From: Adiantum capillus-veneris
Lineage: Eukaryota > Streptophyta > Polypodiopsida > Polypodiales > Pteridaceae
Assembly (NCBI GenBank): GCA_014529385.2
Contig: CM043966.1
Location: 142,218,211 to 142,278,210, forward strand
Direction of reading: 5' to 3'
DNA length: 60,000 nt
Shown here: piece by piece, positions 33,276-44,323 of the stretch
Numbering within the stretch: the stretch's first letter is position 1
How the letters are laid out: the number at the start of each line of letters is the position of its first letter
The notes under the pieces: generated by a model
The model's input: the letters and a program-made list of their open reading frames with translations, nothing else
Databases searched by the model: none
Told to the model about the DNA's origin: nothing
Translations under genes and position numbers: made by a program

Positions 33276-34585
33276 CTAGTCAGACGTCTCATCGCGTCCA
33301 AGCGGCGTATCTGTCGGATTCTGCAAAAAAAGACAATAAGACAGCTTTCAGTAAGTATAAACATATAACGACATTTATAAAACAATACAAAAAATAAAAA
33401 AGAGTAAACCCTAATACTAACCATGCCGCCGCGAGAACTGAGAATGTCCATCAGGGCGTTTAAGCCCTTCCTGCCTGCATACTCGCGCTCGTACGGTGTG
33501 GGATCACGTCCTGTCATTGACCACTGTCAAAACATACAAAGATTTCATTATGTTAGAATTAAAAAACTCATAAACCCTAAACTATCGAACATAAAGAGCA
33601 ATGTGAAAACACTTACAAAATCGGCCTCAAATGATGCCCATCCACCGCTCCCCAAGTGGTGCGAGCTCCCTGCCTCTACTCGCGCTCTGGCTGCATCCTT
33701 TTGTTGCTTCCACTTGTCGGGATTCTCGCGCGCTGCTTTCTTCGCATTCTTCCAATCTTCTTTGGCTAGCCAATCTGGCCTGTTCCACCCATTCTTGATT
33801 GCTTTTTGCACTTCGGAACGCTTGTGTTTGCAGTATTCGCGCATTCGAATCTTCATCAGGTCTTCATTGAAGCGCTGATCCCGTGTTGGAACGGGAAACT
33901 CATCATGAAGTATGCTGATGACTCTGTTTTTTAAATCACTTGGTACTTCACTCCATTTGTTTAGTATGTAGTGTCTAAACAGCTGAGAGCAAAGACCACG
34001 CATGCGCGAGATCACCTTCTTGCCGTCATCATCCATGATGATGCCGCCGCTGAAGTCGATGGAGTAAGACAAGCCCTCTGGCCGGTGACGCGTGAACCTG
34101 GGTGTCCCGGCAGGGGTCTCTAGCGGCGTGTCGATGGGGGTACGGACGTCAGGTGTCTCCACCGGCGTCTGGGCCCCGAAGCGAGGAGTGTCGAGAGGGG
34201 TGGCTCCTGGCGGAGTAGGTAGAAGTGTGTTGCTTCTAGGAATAGTCAGCCGTGCAAAACCTAGCGTAGATGGCGATGCTGTGGCTGGTGTGGGGGCGGG
34301 CAAAGAAGGGGAGGGTAAAGAGCCTCGTCGAACACGAGGCGGTGTGGAGGCATCGGTGGCGGAATCCCCACAACAACCGCCACCGCCACCACTAGAGCGC
34401 CGGTGTTTAGACGAGTGTGAAGCTCGTCTCGTCGACGCCGAAGCTTCGGAGCGCGCCGAATGCTCCGAAAGAGAGGGAGATGCGGATGGAGTAGAAACGC
34501 GCGATGATGCGCCAGAGCGAGGACGCTCCACGTACCACTGTCTCTGCTGCGGTGACAAAGAAGAAAGAAACTCCTCATCATCCAT
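33276..34585 (-). CDS. En/Spm-type second transposon protein (Transposase_24-like)
   Basis: Exons lie at 34585-33617, 33523-33422 and 33320-33276, with GT/AG introns in phase 0, giving 371 residues with no stop. ATG 34585 follows an AG that may end a leader intron. The N-terminal 180 residues are Ser/Pro/Arg-rich, with a Gly5-Cys2 stretch and repeated TP motifs (TPLDTPRFGAQTPVETPDVRTP). Residues about 195-330 match the plant En/Spm/Ptta domain: WSEVPSDLKNRVISILHDEFP, MREYCKHKRS, RPDWLAKEDWKN, ENPDKWKQQK. The third part reads MTGRDPTPYEREYAGRKG and ends DETSD. Such proteins bind element DNA and assist the tnp2 transposase. Introns are predicted from signals only. Confidence 0.85.
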
Positions 34586-34857
34586 ACCTGCATTTAACAC
34601 ACGAATATTTAAACTTAATATTGAATGAATAGAGTAGACAATGACGCAAAGACCATTAAATACAATGACGTAATGACGCATATAAGTACAATGACGCAAT
34701 GAATCGAGTGATAGAAGAGGCAAGTCGAAAACTCAGAATTTTCAATCAAAAGATGTGAGCGCGAGTAGAAAAGAGCGTTATACACCATGGAAGGTACTTA
34801 GAGAGCCAGAGCTTTTACAACACGGAGCAAAATTGTTCAAATACAATATTTGTGGCT

Positions 34858-37800
34858 TTAAGAGATCTCTCTCTCATCCTCGCATAACTCAGCATAACTT
34901 CCTATATCTATATAGAGCTCTCCGTTTAAACACATATCCTCTGTTTCATTTTGTAGCTCCTCTGCATGCACCCCATATAGAGTAGTAGCATCTTGATGCT
35001 CGTTTGGCACCACCGCAGCGGCTTTTGATTGAGCATCTTCTCTGATCTCCTCCATTGATGCCGTTGTGATTGGCACATGGTAGCCTTCATACGTCCTTGC
35101 ACTACGAGGGGCTACCTCTATGACGTACCACTAGTTTGATGTAGACTTTGTAGGATGAAATATTACCTGCCAGAGCCACATAACTTACATGAGAGCTTTC
35201 AAGCATATAACTTGTAAAAGGGGGATGTTAACTATTTACATACTTACTTGTTCACAATGCTCGGGTAGTACGAAAGTGTCTCTTAGGTCAGTCCATTTCT
35301 TAGTAGAATCCACCTCAAGAAAACCAGACTCTCCTCTACGCACAGTAGCGTTGCGACCCTCCATGATTATCTTGAACCATTGCACGTCGAACAAGTCGAC
35401 AAAAAATCCTTTGTAATCGATCCTCAAAATCTCTTGCAGCGTGCCGAAGTAAGTGAGTTCCGCCACCACAGGATCTGCATCAGAGGAACATCGTCGACTA
35501 GACTGTTCAAATTTTGCCATGATTCCACAATCTTGAGTAAAACGCTTTTTGTCGATTCGTTCCACCCTAAAATGTCGACCTTTACACCATGCTGCTGTGT
35601 ATGACTTATACTACAACGAACAAAGATTATGAGTGGCCGTTCAAACGTTTAGAAATAAAGTCACTAGCTAGTCGTACATTGCAAACTTACCTTGGTCGCG
35701 CAACCCCGAGAGTACTCCCACTCTTCCTCAGTCACTTCGTCACCGCATTGTTGTGCGCTTTTCAATTGGTTGTGCAACCATCTTAAGCTCATGAAGGTTG
35801 GTAGGCTCTCCAGAACCGCTGGATAGTGCATCGGTGGTCGTCTTCCCCGTCTCCACTCGATTCGTGCCCTTTGTCGCTCTTGCTTTGCATCCTCATATTG
35901 TGAAATCCACTTTTGCATCACTGGATTGTGAAGCATGCAAAATCGGTTGATTTTAGCCTCTAGATCTTCCGTCATCTTCTTCTCAACACCGAGATTGCAC
36001 ATGACAATCCCAGATATGCGCTCATCATCTATGGTTCGCCATAGCATGTCCCGGGATTTATCAAATCCGTCTAGCCACTCTCCAATGTACACTAGGGACT
36101 CTGATACCAACCAACCTTCTGCCATGCTACCCTCCGGACGTGCCTTTTGACGCACATATCCCTTAAGCGTTTTCATGAAACATTCTAAGAAGAACATCCA
36201 TCTGGAATGAACTGTGCCAGCTATTTCCACCTCATCAACTATGTGAACAAGAAGATGCACCTGAATGGTTAGCATTGTAGTAGGAAAATGTTTCTCAAAC
36301 ATGCACACAAGCTCCGCAGCATTTAGTTTGACGAATGGTATGGAGTCTACGTTGATCTCCTTTTGTGAGATCCATTGCTCCAGCTTTGCAAGTTTGTAGA
36401 TTGTGTTACGGATGTCAAGAGACAAACATCCCTCAATGGCAACCGGTAAAATAAACTGTAAAGTATGTGCAGCAATGATATTAAAGTCCACATTTTATGC
36501 AATGATATTAAAGTCCACTATGAACGTACCTGACACATTTTATGCCAATCGTGTGACTTCAAACCGGTAAGCTTTCCTTCTTTAGTAAAACACGTTCGGA
36601 GCGAGTGCATTACGCCAGTGGGGATCCGCAAAGATCGAATGGTCTCTTTTACTTTGCGTTCTTGGGCTCCTGTGAAAATCCATGGTGCTTTGGGGAGTTT
36701 TATCGATCCATCAGACGCTGTTTGCGGCCAATATTGCTCCATACGATCCACATTTCTAAGGTCAACTCTGGCTCCCAAAGTATCTTTCTTGCCGGTCAGA
36801 TGGTCCCATAGTAGATTACCCACATTCTTGAATATGTGCATTGGATCGAGCAAGTGATTGATCATGAGTCGGGGCTAGTATGGTAACTCGTACCATAGAG
36901 ATAGTCTCTTCATCCCTGGAGGCAATCCGTCATCGCACATGTCCTTCTGCTCTAACCATGCTTGTGCAGACATCCTTGGTGGCTCTCTTCCCAAAAAGCC
37001 GTCGCGTAACACATGATTCTCTGGAAGATACGCTTGATGACCTTCGTAGATTTGCTTCTTCAGTGAGGGTGCCCTACGTGCATTCAGTCTAGGTCCACAT
37101 GTGACACATGCTCTGTATCCGCTTGTTTGAAGCCCTGCATGTATACACATGATATAGATCAACTATGGGAAAAAACAAGATTTACAGTGTCTGAGTGAGG
37201 AGTGTCAATAGATCACCTGAGCATTCTGTTAGCCCGGGATAGTCATGCATGGTCCACATTAGAATGCCTCTGATCAAAGCATTCCGTCGTCCTGTGTGTC
37301 GGCTCATATCCACCACCTCTATGCCAATCCACAATTGTTGTAGCTCTTCCAATAGTGGACGAAGATACACATCCATATTCCCCACTTTATATCACCCTGG
37401 CACAATCAAGCTTAGCCATAGGTGCCCCTTCTTCGTAGTCAACCACGGGGGAGTGTTGTAGTTGACGATGACAACGGGCCATACACTGTAAGATGTTGAT
37501 CTTTGACCAAATGGATTTACGCCATCCATAGCCAGGCCTAAGCGCAAATTTTGAGCTTCCCTGGCAAAATCCGACCATGTTCCATCTATATGTTTCCACG
37601 CTACGCAATCTGCAGGAATTCGTAGCACACCATCCGAAGATTTATTCTCCTCATGCCATGATGCTAGGGCGGCCATGGACTTACATTCGAAGAAATGCTT
37701 GATGCGAGGAAGCAGAGGGAAATGTCGCAAAACCTTTTGTGGAATTTTTGTCCCGTGGAGATCTACTCGATATCTTTCGGAATCACATTTCGGACACTTC

Positions 37801-38585
37801 TCCATGTCTATGTATTCCCCTCTGAAAAGAATGCAGTCATTAGGACAAGCGTGGATAGAATTGTAATCCATCCCCAAGTTTCGCAAAATCTTTCTTGCTT
37901 CATCTCGGGAATTTGGCATCACATTGTCAGTTGGTAGTATGTGCTCTTTCAGCAATCTACACAACATAAAAATATGATACAGTCGTGTAAAAATCTATCA
38001 GATCATTATACATTTAGAGTTTTATTAAAGTAAACTAATTGTAATAGATCACCTGAAAAGCGCTGTGACGCTAGTGTCACTCCATCCAAACTTTGCCTGC
38101 ATGTTGAGAAGAACCAGGAGTGCTTTCAATCTAGACATACGTGCTCCATTATACAATGGCGTATCGGCTTCACTTTTCATATCATCATAGATAAGCCTTT
38201 GTGAATCCATGATCGTCTCGATCATTTCATCAATCTCGGGCTCAAACATTGCCTCGTTGGGAATGTGCTTTGCATGATCATCCCTCGAGCTGTCAGAGGC
38301 TACATCTTGTGGCCTCACATATGCTGCTTGACCAAAGCGCCTGCGAACACGTCTATTGGGTTGCAAGATTGCTGCTTGTTGGCCAGCGTCAGAGTCCGAC
38401 GAGTTATAATTGGCAACAACTCGATCTATAATAGATGGATCGAACTCGCCAAATTCGCGAACGTGCTGCAAAGAAACACGTCTTGTCCGTCGCACAGCAT
38501 GCTTGCATTGATTACAAGGTAATAAGACCCTCGTTGAGAGATAGGTGTTTCGGTTGGACGGTCCCACATCCTCGTCACTACTCAT
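34858..38585 (-). pseudogene. tnp2-type CACTA transposase with three premature stops
   Basis: Six exons with GT/AG junctions: 38585-38053, 37956-37217, 37134-36530, 36455-35691, 35610-35248 and 35166-34858. Phases agree over 1105 codons. The N-terminus has PCNQCKHAVRRTRR. Exon 2 has the family block DYNSIHACPNDCILFRGEY, CPKCDSERYR, LRLGLAMDGVNPFG and SVWPVVIVNYNTPPWL. Exon 3 has YRACVTCGPRLNARRAP, LDPMHIFKNV and LTGLKSHDWHKM. Exon 4 has MLTIQVHLLVHIVDEVEIAG, RWMFFLECFMKTLKGYV and RPEGSMAEG. Exons 5-6 resemble the DUF4216-type C-terminal region (FGTLQEILRIDYKGFFVDLF). In-frame stops are at 37392-37394, 36875-36877 and 35131-35133. With no frameshift, decay is mild. This protein cuts and joins the element ends. 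Confidence 0.92.
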
Positions 38586-38647
38586 AATGAGGATAAAAAA
38601 CTTATAACCTGGACAACAAATTTAATATTTTATTGGCATTCTTCGTC

Positions 38648-38649
<2 letters not shown>

Positions 38650-38693
<44 letters not shown>
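38650..38693 (+). repeat. (TC)n microsatellite
   Basis: About 22 TC units just upstream of the tnp2 start, in the presumed promoter or leader. Confidence 0.95.
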
Positions 38694-38695
<2 letters not shown>

Positions 38696-38938
38696 ACCTC
38701 ACATTCTCTAGTCATGTCCAATCCCCGCACACCTCGGTCTAGAGGTGCACGGAGATCAGAACCACCGGGTTATAATCTCGTCTTTATTGGTCAATACCTA
38801 TATTTGTGGATACAAGAAATCTACATACCCACGTTTACATGATACTGCTTGTAGTGGACAAAACCCCTTTGCCTCTTCTCTAGCTGTAGCACTTCACAGC
38901 ATCTTAACATCTTTTCACAGTAGATCTTTTCACTGTTC

Positions 38939-38959
38939 GTCTAACCCTAAACCCTAAAC
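38939..38959 (+). repeat. Short telomere-like array
   Basis: CTAACCCTAAACCCTAAACC holds two to three plant telomere units (CCCTAAA), far from any chromosome-end context. Confidence 0.8.
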
Positions 38960-38984
38960 CGTAAGTAATTCTTGCGTGGACTCG

Positions 38985-39815
38985 ATCTAACGTAAATAAG
39001 CGTAAATCTAAATAAACGTAAATCTAACTAAAAATAAACCTAAATCTAATTTAACGTAAGTCTACATCTAACCTAATCTTTAACGTCTTTTGGGATAGTT
39101 TCCTACGACGTTAAAACTCTCTTCTTCTTGTGTGTGTGTGTGTGTGGGTAAACCTAAATAAACCTAAGTCTAATCTAATATAACATAAATCTAAATCTAA
39201 CGTAAATTATGTTATATTAAAAACAAAGAACTAAACTAACAGGGATTATAAGAACCTTAAAACTGATTTAACACATAATTTTTCACATAACTCGGCAAGA
39301 GTTGGCATTCTCATCACTAAAGATGTGAGAGTTAACTTTCGGCGGTGACGCTGCCTCATCTCCATCCACATCTGACGACAGCAATTGGCCCTTTAGACCG
39401 TTCTTGCTCTTGTTACTAACTTTGAAGTTGCTGTTGAATGACTAGAGGTTGTCTAGATGGTCATTGTGTCGGGGATGTAGTGATCTTGCCGCCCTGAAGA
39501 TCCACCTTCTTCCCTATCTTCTGAAGACATTTCACTAGTACTTTTGGATCGACGGAGCCCACCATGAGTGAAGGCAGCAATACCCTATATTCCATTGAGG
39601 GCTTTCTTCACCCGCTTCATGCAGGCATCGCAGTCTATGGAGACCTAAATCTAATCTAATATAACGTAAATCTAAATCTAGCGTAAATAAACGTAAATCT
39701 AGTTAAAAATAAACCTAAATCTAATTTAATGTAAGTCTACATATAACCTAATCTTTAACGTCTTTTAAGATAGTTTCCTACGACGTTATAACTCTCTTCT
39801 TCTTGTGTGTGTGCG
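38985..39815. repeat. Direct repeat pair flanking the captured HMA segment
   Basis: A roughly 160-bp sequence (AACGTAAATCTA..., AACCTAATCTTTAACGTC, TAGTTTCCTACGACGTTA, CTCTTCTTCTTGTGTGTG) is found at about 38990-39150 and again at 39655-39812, 665 bp apart, with a partial third copy (TTTCCTACGACGTTAAA) at 39976-39993. The HMA fragment lies between the first two. Confidence 0.85.
39290..39644 (-). pseudogene. Captured heavy-metal-associated (HMA) domain gene fragment
   Basis: Minus strand from 39644, directly after a TTTAG acceptor: VSIDCDACMKRVKKALNGI, a stop, then in a second frame VGSVDPKVLVKCLQKIGKKV. These are the two halves of an HMA fold as found in plant metallochaperone-like isoprenylated proteins (HIPP). 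DCDAC is the metal-binding CxxC. A third frame continues as a polar tail (NSNFKVSNKSKNGLKGQLL, DENANSCRVM) to a stop near 39297. Stop, indels and a shortened middle strand make it non-functional. It lies inside the CACTA element and looks like host sequence picked up by it. Confidence 0.7.
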
Positions 39816-40183
39816 CGTGTGTGGATGTGTGTGCCAATAAAAAGAGATAAATGGTATAACCTTTCTATCACCCATGCCAAGTATGATAGATTGATTATGC
39901 CATTTCCCTCTTGAATAATAGGTCTTGAGTTAAACTCCTCGTCGGCTAGATCTTTAGGTCTTTTAATTTTAACTAGTTTCCTACGACGTTAAATTAGTTT
40001 CTCTCTCTTTCTCTCTCAATGTGTGTGCGTTTTTTTGGATCGTATGCATGTTTTCTCTCTCTTTTCCTCTCTCAAGGTGTGCGTTTTTTGTTTATGCATG
40101 TTCTCTCTCTCTTTTCCTCTCCTCTCTCAATGTGTGTGTGCATTCTTTGTTTATGTATGTGTGTGTGCATTTTTGTTTATGTT

Positions 40184-40187
<4 letters not shown>

Positions 40188-40224
<37 letters not shown>
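40188..40224 (+). repeat. (TC)n microsatellite
   Basis: TC run within a 430-bp zone of CT, GT and GA repeats (40000-40420). Frames across it are artefacts. Confidence 0.95.
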
Positions 40225-40226
<2 letters not shown>

Positions 40227-40250
40227 AAAAACACTATGTGTGTGTGTGTA

Positions 40251-40285
<35 letters not shown>

Positions 40286-40374
40286 AAGAGGGGAAGGGAA
40301 CATGAGAATGAGGAGAGGGAAGGAGCATACCTGGCTCTCCTTCCTCTCCTCGTGTGTGTGTGTGTGTGGAGAAG

Positions 40375-40378
<4 letters not shown>

Positions 40379-40420
<42 letters not shown>
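40379..40420 (+). repeat. (GA)n microsatellite
   Basis: About 20 GA units in the same zone. Confidence 0.95.
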
Positions 40421-40426
<6 letters not shown>

Positions 40427-40504
40427 CGTTACCTGCTCCTTGCTTGAGGGCGCCGAAAAACTCAGATCTGAGATCTGAGTTTTTGGGCGCGCTCGGTTAT
40501 TTTT

Positions 40505-40612
40505 TTAGCCCAGCCGGCGTCGCTATGAGCGTCGCAAATTAACAAAGAAATTTGCGACGCTCATAGCGACGCCGGGAATTTTTTTTTTGAGCGTCGCTGT
40601 GTGAGCGTCGCT
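40505..40612. repeat. CACTA subterminal repeats, right, with hairpin
   Basis: GGCGTCGCTATGAGCGTCGC and its complement face each other across a short AT loop (40514-40573), a stem of about 25 bp. More GCGTCGCT copies follow. They are the counterpart of the left subterminal array. Confidence 0.9.
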
Positions 40613-40638
40613 AATATGAATAGCCTCTTGTAGTGATT

Positions 40639-41055
40639 CACAATGTGAAACTGAAATATCTACCTTACTCTTAATGATTTTTGATATGTGGGAGCAAGTG
40701 CTTCAAATGTAAATAGTGTGATAATGCAAAAACAAGTGCTGCATTTGTTGTTGTGTACATACATTGCATTTGTTGTTGTGTACATACATTACCAGGGTGT
40801 CATAACCGTAGACGTGGCATCATCTTTTGTTTTCTCTTCTTAAAAAATTCTTAAGTTGGTTTAGGAATGTAAAAATGTCAACTGTTTCAAAGTGGCACAC
40901 TCTTCTTACTCAAAAAATCCAATGTGGACAATCTTGTCCAAGAATAGCAAGTTTCATGTATTGCCGCAAAAGGTGTATCCAAAGTGCTTGACAAGTAGAA
41001 GAATCGAGGATCATCATGGTATTGAGATGTTTCCACAAATTTAAGGATTTTTCTT
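40639..41055. other. Flank of the CACTA element
   Basis: It continues the interrupted 68-bp repeat, then holds a 24-bp tandem duplication (GCATTTGTTGTTGTGTACAT) at 40742-40791. No gene is seen. Confidence 0.6.
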
Positions 41056-41379
41056 AGCTTGTTTGGGCTTTTTACGAACAAAAAAGGTCATTTTTGGGCA
41101 AAGAATGGCCATAAAATGGTCATGTTTCACAAGAGTCATTATGATGGGCATAGAGGTGTATGGGACACATTTACTGAAATAAAAGAGAGGTGTTGGTGGA
41201 AAAGCACATGTATAAAGAAGTATCTCAGTTTGTTGTGGAGTCTTGTGAAACCTATCAAATGTATCCATATGTACATCATTGTGATGGGTAGCCCCCTACT
41301 TAAGCATTGGATATGCACTATAAGTGGGTAGTAGATATGGTTACAATGGTATTGGGCTTATGGAAAATGAGATACATAG

Positions 41380-41571
41380 TGAAGGAGTACGAGCGGAAGT
41401 GCGACGCGAGAGAGAGTGCGAGAAGAAGAGCACGACGATATGGTGAAATCGCTCTACTGTAATGTGTAGAGCATAGTGAGTTCTTATTAGGTTTTTACAA
41501 AAGAATATGTGTACATACCTGGCGGCCCGCCCACTTACTTGGGCGACCACATTGGGCTTTATACCCCAACG
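41380..41571 (-). repeat. C2 3' LTR
   Basis: Minus strand CGTTGGGGTATAAAG...CTCCTTCA; the first base is C where the 5' LTR has T. A polypurine tract TTTAAGTGGGAGGT (41572-41585) precedes it. Confidence 0.95.
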
Positions 41572-41659
41572 ACCTCCCACTTAAAGTACAGTGTGGTACT
41601 TTAAGTGTGAGAGAAGCTACTATACAAGCTAATATACAAGAGATGTAAGAAGTAATGTA

Positions 41660-44308
41660 CTACCCTACACCTAACTGCTTGCAAAAATGCGCAAAGCTCT
41701 CTGAGGGAAGTCCTTTTGTAAGTAGATCAGCAGGATTTTTTGTGGTGTGAACTTTGACAAGCTGAAGTTGCTTATCCTCGAGCATTTCCCTGATGAAATG
41801 ATACTTCACATCCACATGCTTTGTCTTTGAGTGATAAACTGGATTGCGAGCCAATTGTATAGCACTTTGACTATCACAATATAACACAGGCATCTCTTCT
41901 TTGATTCCCAAATCTGTTACTAGTCGAATAAGCCAAATTGATTCTTTGCATGCCTCTGATGCTGCAACATATTCAGCCTCTGTAGTAGACTGAGTAACAC
42001 AATCTTGTAATCTAGAACGCCATGATACTGCTCCACCAGCCAATGTAAAGACATACCCTGACGTAGACCTTCGGTTGTCTAAGTCACCTGCATAATCTGA
42101 GTCTGTAAAACCCTTTACACTTAGCTCCTGACTCCCATAGCATATACGCATACTCTTTGTAGCTTTCAGGTATCTCAATATTCCTTTCACTGCCTCCCAA
42201 TGTTTCTTGCCTGGGTTTGACATGTATCGACTTACTACTCCCACTGCAAATGCAATGTCTGGGCGAGTAGCAATCATTGCATACATCAAACTACCCACTG
42301 CAGACGCATATGGAATCTTATCCATTTCAGCCTGTTCTTCCTCAGACACAGGACAATCTTGTTTGCTAAGTTTCACATATGGTGGCAATGGAACACTCAG
42401 TGCCTTTCCCTTTTCCATATTGAAACGTTGCAAAACCTTGTCAATATACTCTGTTTGAGATAACCAAATCAACTTCTTTGATCTGTCTCTCTCAATGCGC
42501 ATACCAAGTATATGACTTGCCTCACCCATGTCTTTCATGTCAAACGATTTTGCCATCTTTGACTTCAAAGCTCAAATTTCTTCCAAGTGCTTTCCAACAA
42601 TCAACATGTCATCCACATACAAAATAAGGATCAGCCAACTACCATCCTTAGCCTTCTTTGTATATAGACAATGATCGAACTCACTAAGTTTTTAGCCTTG
42701 AGAAAGCATAAACTTGTGGAATTTATGGTACCATGCCCTCGGTGATTGTTTTAAGCCATAAAGACTCTTTAACAACTGGCATACCCAATCTTCCTTGCCT
42801 TTCTCAACAAACCCTTCTGGCTGCTGCATGTAAATTTCCACATCTAAATCACCATGCAAGAACGCTGTCTTGACATCCATTTGGTGCAACACCAAATCTA
42901 ATATGGCAACCAATGCAAGAAAGCATCTCAATTTAGTCATCTTGACCACCGGAGAGAAGACTTCATTAAAGTCAATGCATTGTTCTTGCTTAAAGCCCTT
43001 GGCAACAAGCCTTGCTTTGTACTTTGGCTCACTATCATGAGCGGTGATCTTATACCTGTAAACCCATTTACAAGGTAGAGCCTTTTTGCCCTGTGGTAAT
43101 TTAACTAGCTTCCATGTCTGGTTTTTATGCAGCGCTGTCATCTCTGACTGCATGGCCAATTGCCAATTCCCGGAGTCCTTCATTTGCACTGCTTCCTTGT
43201 AACATGAAGGCTCATTGCAATCAGTCAACATGACATAGTTCATAGATGGAACAAACCTATTAGGAGGTCGCGTGACACGTCTAGATCTACACACAATAGG
43301 TGGCTCAGGCTCAGCCACAACCTGTGGTTCCACTCTATCCTGTCCTTGCTCCTCTTGAGCCCTGACATTTTGTCTTGCACGTGCAGGTCCATCTTCTTGG
43401 AAGACAACTCTTCTAATCTCCTCAACCCTCTCTGGTTTAGAATGATATTTGGATTCATTAAAGTGAACATCATTGCTTCGGACAACCTTTCTGGATTCGG
43501 GATCCCAAAGTATGTACCCCATCTCACGAGAATTACCATAGCCTAGAAAGATGCACTTTCTACTCTTTGGCTCAAGTTTGTTCCTAAATTCCTTTGGAAC
43601 GTGAGTATATGCCTCACAGCCAAAGACTCTGAGATGCTTGTATGAGGGCATTTTGCCTGACCATACCATCTCTGGCACTGAATCCTTCTGCAAAACCTTG
43701 CTAGGAGATCTATTTACAAGATGAACAACTGTTGATACAGCTTCAGCCCAAAACCCATTAGGCAGCTGTGCATTAGACAACATACTTCTGACCTTCTCTT
43801 GTATGGTCCTATTCATCCTCTCAGCAACACCATTTTGAGGAGGCTTGTAAGGAGCAGTAAGTTCACGTTTTATACCTTTTGACTCACAAAAGTCCTGAAA
43901 GGCCTTTGAAACATACTCTCCACCATTGTCAGTGCGTAAGCATTTAAGCTTCTTGCCACTCTGATTCTCCACAAGTGTCACAAACGTTTTGAAAGCACTA
44001 AACGCTTCATCCTTGTGCTTGAGAAAGTAAACCCATACTTTCCTCGAGTAATCATCTATAAATGTCATAAAGTAAGAAGCTCCCCCTAGAGATAGGTTAG
44101 GCATAGGTCCACACAAATCACTATGAACCAGTGCCAACTGTGTATCTCTTCTACTGCTTCTATGCTTATGTGGCTGCTGTGTTTGCTTACCATACAGACA
44201 ATGTTCACAGAATTCAAAATCATTAAATGAAAAGCCAGGCAAATAACCAGAACGAGACAAGATTTCCATTCCCTTCTTGGACATATGTCCTAACCGGCTA
44301 TGCCACAA
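41660..44308 (-). pseudogene. C2 pol: integrase, reverse transcriptase, RNase H (two stops)
   Basis: Same frame as gag. Integrase starts WHSRLGHMSKKG with the H-H-C-C zinc region (CEHCLYGK), then the catalytic triad context HSDLCGP, RTDNGGEY and NGVAERMNRT, and later VFGCEAYTHVP. Reverse transcriptase has CKWVYRYKI, MDVKTAFLHGDLD, LYGLKQSPRAWY and YVDDMLIVG. RNase H has FTDSDYAGD, TEAEYVAASEA and YCDSQSAI, and ends LLTKGLPSESF. Stops at 42692-42694 and 42572-42574 bracket the YVDD segment. Otherwise length and motifs are those of an active element. Confidence 0.95.
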
Positions 44309-44323
44309 AGAAACGTTCGGCTG

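Larger units (their letters stand above)
32735..40635 (-). mobile_element. CACTA (En/Spm) transposon, 7.9 kb, complete ends
   Basis: Perfect 12-bp terminal inverted repeats CACTACAAGAGG (32735-32746 and 40624-40635) are flanked by the 3-bp target duplication ATT (32732-32734, 40636-40638). Subterminal TAGCGACG-type repeats fill the first 200 and last 130 bases. It encodes a tnp2-type transposase and a second En/Spm protein, both on the minus strand, and carries captured host sequence. Ends and one gene are intact; the catalytic gene has three stops. Confidence 0.96.

Noticed and set aside
34092-34628. 178-codon plus frame opposite the En/Spm protein
   Set aside because: Complement of a Ser/Thr/Pro-rich exon; composition explains the open frame.
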